Shown: positions 1-9,912 of the stretch, in pieces
Position numbering within the stretch: the first letter of the stretch is position 1
Layout: every line of letters starts with the position of its first letter
NCBI GenBank assembly: GCA_913020705.1
Contig: CAJWBY010000023.1
Location: forward strand, 1-35,661
Direction: 5' to 3'
DNA length: 35,661 nucleotides
From: an uncultured Colwellia sp.
Lineage (GTDB): Bacteria; Pseudomonadota; Gammaproteobacteria; Enterobacterales; Alteromonadaceae
Notes under the pieces: generated by a model
Seen by the model: the letters and a program-made list of their open reading frames with translations, nothing else
Told to the model about the DNA's origin: nothing
The model's database searches: none
Translations under genes and position numbers: made by a program

Positions 1-1
1 G

Positions 2-40
2 AAAGCGCATAATCCAATAATTCTGATGTGTACCAAATAA
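2..40 (+). CDS. Possible 3' end of an upstream gene (partial)
   Basis: Frame 2 is open from the window edge to a TAA at 38-40 (last residues about KAHNPIILMCTK). The other two forward frames stop earlier, and a rho-independent terminator follows 7 bases later, which fits the end of a gene. By the usual MSHA gene order this could be mshP, but 12 residues are too few to identify a family. The call rests on position only. Confidence 0.3.
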   Translation, partial: KAHNPIILMCTK

Positions 41-46
41 AACCCC

Positions 47-78
47 AAAAAGCCTCGCCAATGCGGGGCTTTTTATTG
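47..78 (+). terminator. Rho-independent terminator upstream of mshQ
   Basis: Stem AAAAAGCCTCGC (47-58) pairs with GCGGGGCTTTTT (63-74), with one G-T wobble and a 4-base loop, followed by T-rich sequence. It would end transcription coming from the left, so the large gene downstream probably has its own promoter. Confidence 0.8.
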
Positions 79-109
79 CTTGTTTAGATACTTAGCGTTA
101 CATTTGTTC

Positions 110-115
110 TATAAT
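110..115 (+). promoter_or_regulatory. Candidate -10 box for mshQ
   Basis: A perfect TATAAT lies about 95 bases before the mshQ start and after the terminator at 47-78. No good -35 hexamer sits 16-18 bases upstream, so this is weak. A short inverted repeat (ACCATT 153-158 / AATGGT 166-171) lies between this box and the gene. Confidence 0.25.
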
Positions 116-208
116 TATTGCTAATATTTTTAACATATTGACGATTAATGAGACCATTTTAGTTTAATGGTATTTCGATATTTATGTCAAAGCAGGTTCT
201 ATCTATTT

Positions 209-3200
209 ATGAAGCGCATCGTATTATTCTTACTTCTGTCTATTTCATTTTTTGTTGGCGCAGCCACAACGACAACCTATGATTTTTCTGTAAGAAGTCA
301 GGGGGTAGATATTTTTGCTTATGAAGGGACTCCTAGTACTCAATTACCTACAAGTAACGACACTCCATCTTCGCAACTATCTTCTTCCGATTATGATTTT
401 ATTGAAATAAATAATAATACCTACCATGACCTTATAAATTATACCAAAAATCTGTACCCTGCTCTGCTTTTCGTTATAGAACTAGATGAAGCAGCTGATG
501 ATGTGACAGAACTGAATGTTTTTTGGAATGGTTTTGGGTCAAATAGCAAAGCAAATAAAACAGATGGCGTACTTATTTATATTTGGAACAGTAATAGTAA
601 TTCTTACGACTTGCTTACCCAATCAACAAGAGACTGGGTGGAAGAATTAGAGCAAAGCGTAACTTCAAATATTACTGATTATATTGATAGTAATAATCAA
701 GTTTCCGTCTATATCGTTTCACAAAAGAAAACATTTAATAATGAAACTAGTTGGATTGGAACAGATTATTTTAGTCTTTCGGTTACCGGTGATAATGTGG
801 TTGTTCCTGCAACACTTATTGCGGATTATCGTTTTGATGAATGTAGCTATACGGGGTCAGTATTTGAAGTTGTAGATCAAACAGGCAACTATTCAGCTCA
901 AAGCTTTTCTAATCTTGATACTTCAGATGACGCTCAAATTGAACGTGCCGCAAATCTGTCTGATGCATCGCATTATATCGAAACATCAATTCCTATCGAT
1001 GGTGAATTTAGTGTATCTACATGGTTTAAAAAACCCACTGTGACTTCAGGTAGTCGTTATTTTGCGTTAGGTGCAATGGACAATGATGCTGGTGATTTAC
1101 TTTATTTAGATAGAGATGAAAACTATCGATGGAGTGCTTATGTTGAAAATACTTCATCAGTAGGTAGTTTTGAATTTGGTGACTTAACAAGTGGTTGGCA
1201 TCATATGGTTTTAGTCTATGGTACTAATAGTACAACCTTGTATATTGATGGAGACAATAAGGACAGTGTAGCTGCTCGCCCTTCAGGAACAATAAAATAC
1301 ATTGGTACATCAAATGACGACATTGATACAAGCTCTCCACAAGGATTTCGTGCCGCACTTGACGAATTTAAGGTTTATGATCAAGAGCTTTCAAGTGCAG
1401 AAATAACTGAGTTATATACGAATGAATTAGCAAAGAATAATTATGATGGTACCAGCCGTGATGCCGTTATTTGTGACGTTGAACCGATTGTTGATTATCG
1501 TTTTGATGAATGTAGCTATACAGGGTCAGGATTTGAAGTTATAGATCAAATCGGAAATTATAATGCAGGTATCAATGGCGTTAATGCATCAGCAGCTGAG
1601 TCCCAAGTAAATAATTCCCTCGATCTTTCTGCTACAAGTACTGATGACTGGTTAACTGTTCCTAGTGGCGTTATTGATGGACTTAATGATTTAACGTTAT
1701 CTGTTTGGGTAAACGTTGATAATAGCTATAGCCAACAAGAGTTACTGCATGCATTAGGAAGTAGTACCGGTGATGATGAGTTAGAGGTATACCTAAACAA
1801 TGACAGTAATGTTTATGTAAAGGTGCAAGATGTGGGGACAACACTAGAAGGAAATATAACCATTACTGACGGTACGTGGCATCATATATTGGTAACACGT
1901 GCTAATGACCAAGTCTGTTTATATGTAGATGATCAATTTCAAGATTGTGATACAGGAGTTGGCAGCGGGCAATTATCTGTACCAGACGCATCCGGTATAG
2001 TCATAGGACAGGAACAAGATAGTTTTGGAGGTTCGTTTGATTCAGGGCAAGATTTTGAAGGATTGATTGATGAATTTAAGATATATGACCAAGTACTTTC
2101 CACTACAGAAATAACGAGTTTATATACCAATGAATTCGCTAAAAATAATTATGATGGAACAAGCCGTGATACCGTTATTTGTGATTTTGAGCCGATTGCA
2201 GAATACCGTTTTGAAGAAACGAGTTACAGTGGAGTAGCGGATGAAGTTATTGACGAAACGGGTAACTTTAATGCAATAGCTGTTAATGGAGCAACCACTG
2301 ATGGCGCTTTACCGGCATTATCAACTAATCCCGGTACTTGTCGTTATGGCTCCTTTAATGATAATTATGTTGCGCTACCTGATTCGTTTGAAAACCTTCA
2401 AGGTAGCTTCACCATTACCGCTTGGATTAATCCTTCTAACCTTAATTCCGGGTCTCGAATATTTGCTGACGATGAGTTGAATCAGACGGGTTATGCCTTT
2501 AGTTTAGGTGACGCAGGAAATGGCGAATTGCGTTTTTATTCTCGTGGTGTAAGCCCCGTTAGTGTTGATACTACGACATCTATCATAGCTAATGAGTGGA
2601 CTTTTGTTACCGCTGTTCATGATAGCGCTAATAAAACACGTCAAATTTATATTAATGGCGAACCACAAATAGTCACCGGTGGAGGAACGAGTAATACTTA
2701 CTCTGGGACTTGGGGCACGGATACCGGAGTCGCAACCATTGGCGGTGAAACTGATGCGGGGGAATCGGGTAACCGTTTTACTGGCAGCATAGATGAAGTA
2801 CGGGTTTATGAAGGTGCTTTGTCTGAGAGTGAAATTATGGCTGTTTTTGCTGAAACTCACCCTTGTGAAGTAATTCATCATTTCGAAATAAATCATGATG
2901 CTCAAGGTTTAACCTGTGTAGCTGAGCCATTAACCATAAAAGCCTGTAGTGATGAGGCGTGTACTGTCACCATTGCGACATCAACAGATGTACAAATATT
3001 CGCAAACGGCGTTTTGAAAACAACAGTTACCGTGACAGGTGAAACAGCAACCGACTTCAACCATTTAGTTGAAGAAACTATTACGCTAAGTTCAGATCAA
3101 ACTTATACCTGTAATAATGGTAGTGATACCAGTTGCGATATCGTCTTTGCTAATGCAGGTTTTTTACTTGACGTGAATACAGGAGCTGATGTTTCTTCTT

Positions 3201-4858
3201 GTGAAAGTGTAAACTTCGAAATCAAAGCCGTTAAGTTGAGTGATTCAGGGGTTAGCTGTGCTCCTGCTTTTACAGGCAGCCAAGATTTAGATTTTAGTTT
3301 CAGTTATTCTATTCCTATTTCAGGAGCAATAGTCCCCGTTCTTAACGGTACCAATATGGCTATTTCAGGAGTAAGTGAAACTCGTACTATTGTTTTTGAT
3401 GCAAACGGCGAAGCCACTCTGCCCATTGAGTACGATGATGCTGGCACCCTTAGTTTTACGCTCAGTGAAAATGTTTCATCGGGAGTATCCAGTTCTACAA
3501 TCAATAAAGACTTCATCCCATCAAAAATTGTTCTAACGGCAAAAAAATTAGATGACAACACACTGTTAAATAATGCAACTGCTAATGGTGATCCAAAACA
3601 GATTGCAGGGGACAATTTTGATTTGAATTTTAGTGGTCAATGCAATGATGACACTGAAACACCTAACTATCAGCCTCAGTCATCGATAGAGTTAGCGGTT
3701 AGGCATGTTTTACCTTCATCAAGCTCTGCTGTTTTAGGTAATCTAACTGTTGACGATACTGTAATCAGTTCTTCAAATTCCGAGGATGAAAATTGGACAA
3801 CGATAAATACTACAGAGAAAGAACTCGTCGCCAGTTACAGCGAAGTAGGGGGAGTAAGTATTAGTATAAAAGATACGGATTACTTAGGTAATGAGATTAA
3901 TACTTTGGACTTTATAGATGTCGGTCGTTTTTATCCCAGTTACTTTGATGTATCGATTACACATAACTCATTTGAAAACGCCGGCACTAAAGGAACTACA
4001 GATTTTACTTATATTGGTCAGTCTTTTGGTTATTTAAATGAGCCAAAATTAACCATTACTGCAAAAAATTCTGCCGGGGAAACAACCCAAAATTATACAG
4101 AAACATCATTTCAGAAATTAACTGAAGCTAACATCATCAGGACATATCCATTAGAAGATACTACGGTTAATGGCGTTGATAATGCCACTAAAATGGTTGT
4201 AGAACCTACATTTTCAGACGGAGAAATAAGTAAACTGTCAAATGGGGTAATGGATTATACTTTCTCTAGCACGGATACCTTCACTTATACTAAAGATAGT
4301 AATTCAGAAGTTTCTGAGTTTACCGTCAGCTACGATATATTCATTAATAGTATAACTGATTCTGATGGCGTAGGTATAAATGTTGATACTACTACTCCTC
4401 TAACAGTTCAATCAACCGGAGGGGTTCAGCGCTTTGGTCGGTTAGTACTTGATAACAGTTTTGGTTCTGAAACTTCATCATTAGCGCAATCTTTTGAAGT
4501 TGAATTTCTTAATACTTCTGGTGATTATCAACGTAATTCTGATGATTACTTTTCAGTAATCATCAGCGATGATGCTAGCTGGTCATTTTCTAATTCCACA
4601 GATGACATCGTCATTGGTGATCTTTTACTTAGTGGGGATGATGCTAGTTTCTCTGGCGGCCAACTTAAAAACATTGAACTGAGTAGTGGTGGTAATCAAG
4701 GTGCTATTGATATTGAGTACACTACTCCAACATGGTTGCAATATAACTGGTCTGGTAAAGTGAGTAATTTGCATGACGAAGATGCAAATGCAACAGCTAC
4801 CTTTGGTGTTTATCGGGGCAATGATCGAATTATTTCATGGCGAGAAGTGGGCAATTAG
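209..4858 (+). CDS. mshQ: MshQ-like secreted LamG/DUF6701 protein of the MSHA pilus locus
   Basis: Large exported protein (1549 aa), read as the MshQ family found at the end of mannose-sensitive haemagglutinin (type IV) pilus loci, commonly next to mreB as here. The family role is thought to be surface or adhesin-like; the exact function is unknown. The ATG at 209 is preferred over 167 because it gives a clean signal peptide (MKRIVLFLLLSISFFVGA). Three LamG/concanavalin-like domains start near residues 206, 427 and 664, each opening with a YRFDE/YRFEE motif and an acidic DE(F/V)(K/R)(V/I)Y motif near its end. After a Cys-containing linker, residues about 970-1549 look like the MshQ C-terminal region (DUF6701), ending in the typical YRGNDRIISWRE. 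It is Asn/Ser/Asp-rich, as expected for a secreted protein. The ribosome binding site is weak (AAGCAGG well upstream). Confidence 0.8.
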   Translation: MKRIVLFLLLSISFFVGAATTTTYDFSVRSQGVDIFAYEGTPSTQLPTSNDTPSSQLSSSDYDFIEINNNTYHDLINYTKNLYPALLFVIELDEAADDVTELNVFWNGFGSNSKANKTDGVLIYIWNSNSNSYDLLTQSTRDWVEELEQSVTSNITDYIDSNNQVSVYIVSQKKTFNNETSWIGTDYFSLSVTGDNVVVPATLIADYRFDECSYTGSVFEVVDQTGNYSAQSFSNLDTSDDAQIERAANLSDASHYIETSIPIDGEFSVSTWFKKPTVTSGSRYFALGAMDNDAGDLLYLDRDENYRWSAYVENTSSVGSFEFGDLTSGWHHMVLVYGTNSTTLYIDGDNKDSVAARPSGTIKYIGTSNDDIDTSSPQGFRAALDEFKVYDQELSSAEITELYTNELAKNNYDGTSRDAVICDVEPIVDYRFDECSYTGSGFEVIDQIGNYNAGINGVNASAAESQVNNSLDLSATSTDDWLTVPSGVIDGLNDLTLSVWVNVDNSYSQQELLHALGSSTGDDELEVYLNNDSNVYVKVQDVGTTLEGNITITDGTWHHILVTRANDQVCLYVDDQFQDCDTGVGSGQLSVPDASGIVIGQEQDSFGGSFDSGQDFEGLIDEFKIYDQVLSTTEITSLYTNEFAKNNYDGTSRDTVICDFEPIAEYRFEETSYSGVADEVIDETGNFNAIAVNGATTDGALPALSTNPGTCRYGSFNDNYVALPDSFENLQGSFTITAWINPSNLNSGSRIFADDELNQTGYAFSLGDAGNGELRFYSRGVSPVSVDTTTSIIANEWTFVTAVHDSANKTRQIYINGEPQIVTGGGTSNTYSGTWGTDTGVATIGGETDAGESGNRFTGSIDEVRVYEGALSESEIMAVFAETHPCEVIHHFEINHDAQGLTCVAEPLTIKACSDEACTVTIATSTDVQIFANGVLKTTVTVTGETATDFNHLVEETITLSSDQTYTCNNGSDTSCDIVFANAGFLLDVNTGADVSSCESVNFEIKAVKLSDSGVSCAPAFTGSQDLDFSFSYSIPISGAIVPVLNGTNMAISGVSETRTIVFDANGEATLPIEYDDAGTLSFTLSENVSSGVSSSTINKDFIPSKIVLTAKKLDDNTLLNNATANGDPKQIAGDNFDLNFSGQCNDDTETPNYQPQSSIELAVRHVLPSSSSAVLGNLTVDDTVISSSNSEDENWTTINTTEKELVASYSEVGGVSISIKDTDYLGNEINTLDFIDVGRFYPSYFDVSITHNSFENAGTKGTTDFTYIGQSFGYLNEPKLTITAKNSAGETTQNYTETSFQKLTEANIIRTYPLEDTTVNGVDNATKMVVEPTFSDGEISKLSNGVMDYTFSSTDTFTYTKDSNSEVSEFTVSYDIFINSITDSDGVGINVDTTTPLTVQSTGGVQRFGRLVLDNSFGSETSSLAQSFEVEFLNTSGDYQRNSDDYFSVIISDDASWSFSNSTDDIVIGDLLLSGDDASFSGGQLKNIELSSGGNQGAIDIEYTTPTWLQYNWSGKVSNLHDEDANATATFGVYRGNDRIISWREVGN
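1412..1552 (+). repeat. Intragenic direct repeat, copy 1 (mshQ LamG junction)
   Basis: Covers the end of LamG domain 1, the linker encoding NNYDGTSRD-VICD, and the start of domain 2. It is strongly similar at DNA level to 2120-2259. The last 60 bases (1491-1551) are also almost identical to 821-881, at the start of domain 1. This points to recent domain duplication or gene conversion. Confidence 0.75.
2120..2259 (+). repeat. Intragenic direct repeat, copy 2 (mshQ LamG junction)
   Basis: Second copy of the domain-junction repeat, joining LamG domains 2 and 3. The linker half is highly conserved with 1412-1490. The part that starts domain 3 has diverged more (YRFEETSYSG instead of YRFDECSYTG). 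Confidence 0.7.
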
Positions 4859-5041
4859 TTCTTTTTTACTGAACATGCCTCTTAATTATGACCTGCTTAA
4901 TAAAAAATTGAAAAAAAGCACTATTTTTTGGCATTTTTTATGATTCAAATAACACAAAATTGAAACACTCAGGTATGATTAGCCCATATATTATTAATAA
5001 ACTCAACCAAACGCTATTTGATTAATTCAATGCTTTGTTGA

Positions 5042-6136
<1,095 letters not shown>

Positions 6137-6286
6137 GTTATCTTACGAATAAAATACTGATTATTCATTGCCACGTTGCCTAACTACAGCGTTGAAAGCA
6201 CCCCTTGACTAACATCAATTACGCGCATTCTTCTTATATTTAAACAAAATGGCTGCGAATATTTAGCATTTAAACAAGTTTAATTT

Positions 6287-7207
6287 ATGAACCCAATATT
6301 TAAACATGGCCCTTCCCCACAGCACCGACTTTTGTTGGTGCTGTTTTGTTCTGTATCTTTAATTTTTTTCGACCATAAAATGAATAGCTTCGACAATGTT
6401 CGTGGTTTTTTACAGTCTATGGTGAGCCCTTTGCAGTATTTAGCGACCACGCCAAAACAGATGATGAATTGGGCAGCAGAAAATATTGTTACCCGCAGAC
6501 AACTCATCAATGAAAACCAACAATATAAAATAGCCGAATTGAGCTTTCATCAACAATTGTTAGAATTAGAGATTATCAAAAAAGAAAATGAACGTTTACG
6601 TTTATTACTTGCTTCGCCGCTACGTGGAGAAGTCAAAAAGATGGTTGCTGAAATCTTATCCGTAAATTCTGACCCATATAGCCATCAAGTCGTCATTAAT
6701 CGTGGCAGTGATGATGGTGTTTTTGAAGGCCAACCCGTATTAGACGACGAAGGTATTGTTGGTCAAGTCTTACATGTTGGTATTAATAGCAGTCGAGTTA
6801 TATTAATTACAGATGTTACGCATGCCGTACCTGTTAGAGTCAGTCGTAATGGCGTGCGTTTGGTCGCATCAGGTACTGGCCAAATAGATAGACTTACTCA
6901 TAATTTCGTACCCCATAGTTACGATATTCGTAGTGGTGATTTATTGGTAACGTCGGGTCTTGGCGATAAATATCCTGAAGGATATCCTGTTGCGCGTGTA
7001 ACAACAGTGGTACATAACGACGCTAATGCGTTCGCATTAGTGCGAAGTGAACCTGTCGCTAAAATAGAACGTTTACGTTATTTGCTTTTATTATGGCCAG
7101 AAAAATCACTAGGGATTTTTGCACCATCGCAAAAAATAGCATCACCTAGTAAAACAAAAAATAATGAAAGTGAAAATAAGAAAGGAGTAATCAATGTCGA
7201 TTCGTAA
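6287..7207 (+). CDS. mreC: Cell shape-determining protein MreC
   Basis: Membrane-anchored periplasmic scaffold of the elongasome, linking MreB/MreD to PBP2 and RodA. At 306 aa it is shorter than the E. coli protein. One TM helix lies at about residues 14-31, after a short cytoplasmic tail. It is followed by a periplasmic coiled coil (about 65-110, rich in Glu/Leu/Gln) and the beta-rich MreC core (INRGSDDGVFEGQPV, then GDLLVTSGLG). The C-terminus is a hydrophilic Lys/Asn/Ser tail. Its last 14 bases overlap mreD, so the two are probably translationally coupled. The Shine-Dalgarno before its ATG is weak. Confidence 0.95.
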   Translation: MNPIFKHGPSPQHRLLLVLFCSVSLIFFDHKMNSFDNVRGFLQSMVSPLQYLATTPKQMMNWAAENIVTRRQLINENQQYKIAELSFHQQLLELEIIKKENERLRLLLASPLRGEVKKMVAEILSVNSDPYSHQVVINRGSDDGVFEGQPVLDDEGIVGQVLHVGINSSRVILITDVTHAVPVRVSRNGVRLVASGTGQIDRLTHNFVPHSYDIRSGDLLVTSGLGDKYPEGYPVARVTTVVHNDANAFALVRSEPVAKIERLRYLLLLWPEKSLGIFAPSQKIASPSKTKNNESENKKGVINVDS

Positions 7208-7673
7208 TTTTTTGATTATTATTTTTACGATGTTAATTGCTCTAATAGCCACTATTATGCCCTTACCACTTAGTGTTGATGTATTTCGCCCAGATTGGGT
7301 TTTAGTGGTTTTGGTTTATTGGTGTTTAGCCTTACCCGCGCGGGTAAATGTTATTACTGCTGGCTTTGTTGGATTGTTACTTGATGTTTTACTTGGGTCT
7401 ATTTTAGGTGTTCATACGTTAGCGATGGCTATTGCTGTTTACATTATTGCAGGTAACTTTCAAAAAATTCGTAACTTCTCTGTTTGGCAACAAGCGCTTA
7501 TTGTTGGTGTTTTATCCGCCCTATATCATTTAATTGTTTTTTGGATGCAGCGTTTTTTAACTGATGCCGTATTTTTGCCGAGTTACTTATATCCCGTGAT
7601 CACCACAATAATTCTTTGGCCTTGGGCCTTTTTATTGTTAAGAAAAGTACGCCGTCATTTTCGTATTACGTAA
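7194..7673 (+). CDS. mreD: Rod shape-determining protein MreD
   Basis: Small integral membrane partner of MreC (159 aa; the E. coli protein is about the same size). Almost entirely hydrophobic with about five predicted TM helices, and the family pattern FRPDWVLVVLVYWCLALP near the N-terminus. The start is set by a strong AAGGAG (7182-7187) six bases before the ATG, located inside the end of mreC. Third gene of the mreBCD operon. Confidence 0.95.
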   Translation: MSIRNFLIIIFTMLIALIATIMPLPLSVDVFRPDWVLVVLVYWCLALPARVNVITAGFVGLLLDVLLGSILGVHTLAMAIAVYIIAGNFQKIRNFSVWQQALIVGVLSALYHLIVFWMQRFLTDAVFLPSYLYPVITTIILWPWAFLLLRKVRRHFRIT

Positions 7674-7708
7674 TTTCTATTCCGCACTGTTAACTGAGTA
7701 ATTTTTGT

Positions 7709-8323
7709 ATGAAGCCTGTTTTAATATTAGCGTCGCAATCACCGCGAAGAAAAGAATTACTCAGCCAATTAGGCTATCAGTTCGAAACCATTTCTGCTGA
7801 TATTGATGAAAGTATCATCGACAACGAATTACCTCGCGATTATGTATTACGTTTAGCGATTGAAAAAGCAAACGTTGTTGCAAAAAATCAACCGACTGAC
7901 TCTGTTGTGCTTGGCTCTGATACCAGCGTTATTTTTGAACAACATATTTTGGGTAAACCGGAAAGTTTAGAAGATTGCTGTAAACAGTTACTTATGCTGT
8001 CAAACAATACACATCAAGTGCTTACCGCAATTGCGGTGATTAAAAATAATAATGTATATTCCGCAATCATTTCCACAGACGTTACCTTTAAAACGTTATC
8101 TATTGAAGAAATTCAGCGTTATTGGCATACCGGTGAACCGCAAGATAAAGCAGGGTCTTATGGCATTCAAGGTATTGGCGGACAATTTGTGACACAAATT
8201 AAAGGTAGTTATTCTGCTGTAGTCGGTTTACCTTTATATGAAACAGCAAAACTATTGGCTGAACTTGATTACCCTACGCCTATTCAAGATCCAATAACAA
8301 TCATAAGTAATGGAGATATTTGA
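7709..8323 (+). CDS. maf: Maf/YhdE-type nucleoside triphosphate pyrophosphatase
   Basis: Cytoplasmic Maf-family house-cleaning enzyme. The YhdE branch hydrolyses dTTP, UTP and modified pyrimidine triphosphates to monophosphates. The signature SQSPRRKELL is at residues 9-18, followed by VLGSDTSV and the GEPQDKAGSYGIQG motif. At 204 aa it is slightly longer than E. coli YhdE because of a short C-terminal tail. It sits between mreD and rng exactly as in E. coli. Its TGA overlaps the rng start by one base (TGATG), so the genes are cotranscribed and probably translationally coupled. The YhdE branch assignment comes mainly from gene order. Confidence 0.93.
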   Translation: MKPVLILASQSPRRKELLSQLGYQFETISADIDESIIDNELPRDYVLRLAIEKANVVAKNQPTDSVVLGSDTSVIFEQHILGKPESLEDCCKQLLMLSNNTHQVLTAIAVIKNNNVYSAIISTDVTFKTLSIEEIQRYWHTGEPQDKAGSYGIQGIGGQFVTQIKGSYSAVVGLPLYETAKLLAELDYPTPIQDPITIISNGDI

Positions 8324-9789
8324 TGAGCGGTGAATTACTGATTAATGTAACACCAAGTGAAACCCGTGTTGCTTTAATAGAAAACGGCGTATTACAAGAA
8401 GTACATGTAGAGCGAGAATCACGTCGTGGTTTAGTTGGAAATATTTACCTCGGTAAAGTCATTAGAGTCTTGCCAGGTATGCAAGCAGCATTTATTGATA
8501 TTAACTTAGAAAAGGCAGCGTTCTTACATGCTTCAGATATCAATACCAAACTTATTCTCAATAAAGGCGATATGCCAGCCGATCATGTACCTGACATAAG
8601 AGCCTTAGTTCATGAAGGGCAACAAATAGTTGTACAGGTTATTAAAGATCCTCTTGGCACAAAAGGCGCACGTTTAACTACAGATATTACCGTAGCCGCT
8701 CGTTATTTAGTCTTAATGCCAAATGCTGAACATGCCGGTATTTCACAGCGTATTGAAAGCCAGAAAGAACGTAATCGTCTTAAAGATATTATTACACCAT
8801 ACTGCAGTGAGGAACATGGGTTCATTGTTCGCACCGCAGCAGAAGGGGCTGACGAGAAAGAATTAAAACACGATGCTGAATTTTTGCGTCGTGTTTGGAA
8901 AAAAGTACAAGAGCGTAAGCAGCGAAAGCAAATGAAAACACCTATTTATCAAGACTTATCGCTAGCATTTCGTGTGTTGCGTGATTTCGTTGGAATAGAG
9001 CTAGAACGCATTCGCATTGATTCAAAACTGACTTATGAGCAGTTATTAGAGTTTACTGAAGAATTTGTCCCTAATTTATCACCCGTTTTAGAATGTTACC
9101 CAGGCGAAAGGCCTATCTTTGATTTATTCGATGTTGAAAATGAAATTCAAAGAAGTTTACACCGAAGAATTGAATTGAAATCAGGCGGCTATTTAATCAT
9201 AGATCAAACTGAAGCCATGACGACTATTGATATTAATACCGGCGGTTTTGTTGGTCACCGTAACCTAGAAGAAACAATATTTAATACCAATTCAGAAGCT
9301 ACGCAAGCTATTGCTCGACAGTTAAGGCTTCGCAATTTAGGCGGAATCATTATCGTCGATTTTATCGATATGAATACGACTGAACATCAAAAGCGTGTGC
9401 TACATAGTTTAGATGTGGCGATGGCGAAAGATAATGTTAAATACAGTATCAGTAATTTCTCTAAACTTGGTTTAGTTGAAATGACCCGTAAACGAACACG
9501 TGAGAGTTTAGAGCATATACTTTGTGGTGAATGTTCTGTGTGTTCAGGTCGAGGTCATTTAAAAACAGTAGAAACTGTTTGCTTTGAGATACTACGAGAA
9601 ATAGTACGAGTAAATAGAGCATACGATTCAGATAAATTCATTGTTTATGCTTCATCTTCGGTAAGTGAATCGCTAATTAATGATGAATATCATCATCTTG
9701 CTGAATTAGAGGTTTTTATCGGTAAGCAAATCAAAGTTCAGACAGAATCCATGTATAATCAAGAGCAGTTTGATGTGATTATGATGTAG
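8323..9789 (+). CDS. rng: Ribonuclease G
   Basis: Endoribonuclease of the RNase E/G family, which matures the 5' end of 16S rRNA and takes part in mRNA turnover. Start chosen at the ATG at 8323, which overlaps the maf stop and follows TGGAG (8311-8315) at 7 bases; an in-frame TTG sits one codon earlier. The 488 aa product begins like E. coli RNase G (xELLxNVTPSETRVA). The S1-like domain is at about residues 38-125. Catalytic Mg2+ aspartates D303 (DINTG) and D346 (VDFIDM) fall at the same numbers as in RNase E. The Zn-link cysteines appear in CGECSVC. No C-terminal degradosome scaffold is present, which separates it from RNase E. Confidence 0.97.
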   Translation: MSGELLINVTPSETRVALIENGVLQEVHVERESRRGLVGNIYLGKVIRVLPGMQAAFIDINLEKAAFLHASDINTKLILNKGDMPADHVPDIRALVHEGQQIVVQVIKDPLGTKGARLTTDITVAARYLVLMPNAEHAGISQRIESQKERNRLKDIITPYCSEEHGFIVRTAAEGADEKELKHDAEFLRRVWKKVQERKQRKQMKTPIYQDLSLAFRVLRDFVGIELERIRIDSKLTYEQLLEFTEEFVPNLSPVLECYPGERPIFDLFDVENEIQRSLHRRIELKSGGYLIIDQTEAMTTIDINTGGFVGHRNLEETIFNTNSEATQAIARQLRLRNLGGIIIVDFIDMNTTEHQKRVLHSLDVAMAKDNVKYSISNFSKLGLVEMTRKRTRESLEHILCGECSVCSGRGHLKTVETVCFEILREIVRVNRAYDSDKFIVYASSSVSESLINDEYHHLAELEVFIGKQIKVQTESMYNQEQFDVIMM

Positions 9790-9912
9790 TTTATGTTTAA
9801 TTATTTGTACTTTTGTTCACTTATGTAATTTGCTATTTTAATGATAAAAATAAATTACTTTGAACCAAAACAAATATTTAATCCAAATAAGAGTGTGTAG
9901 TAAATTCGTTTA

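Noticed and set aside
2504..2905. Open frame of 133 codons on the minus strand inside mshQ
   Set aside because: It lies fully antisense to a clear LamG region, has no ribosome binding site and no recognisable protein pattern; it is a shadow of the real gene.
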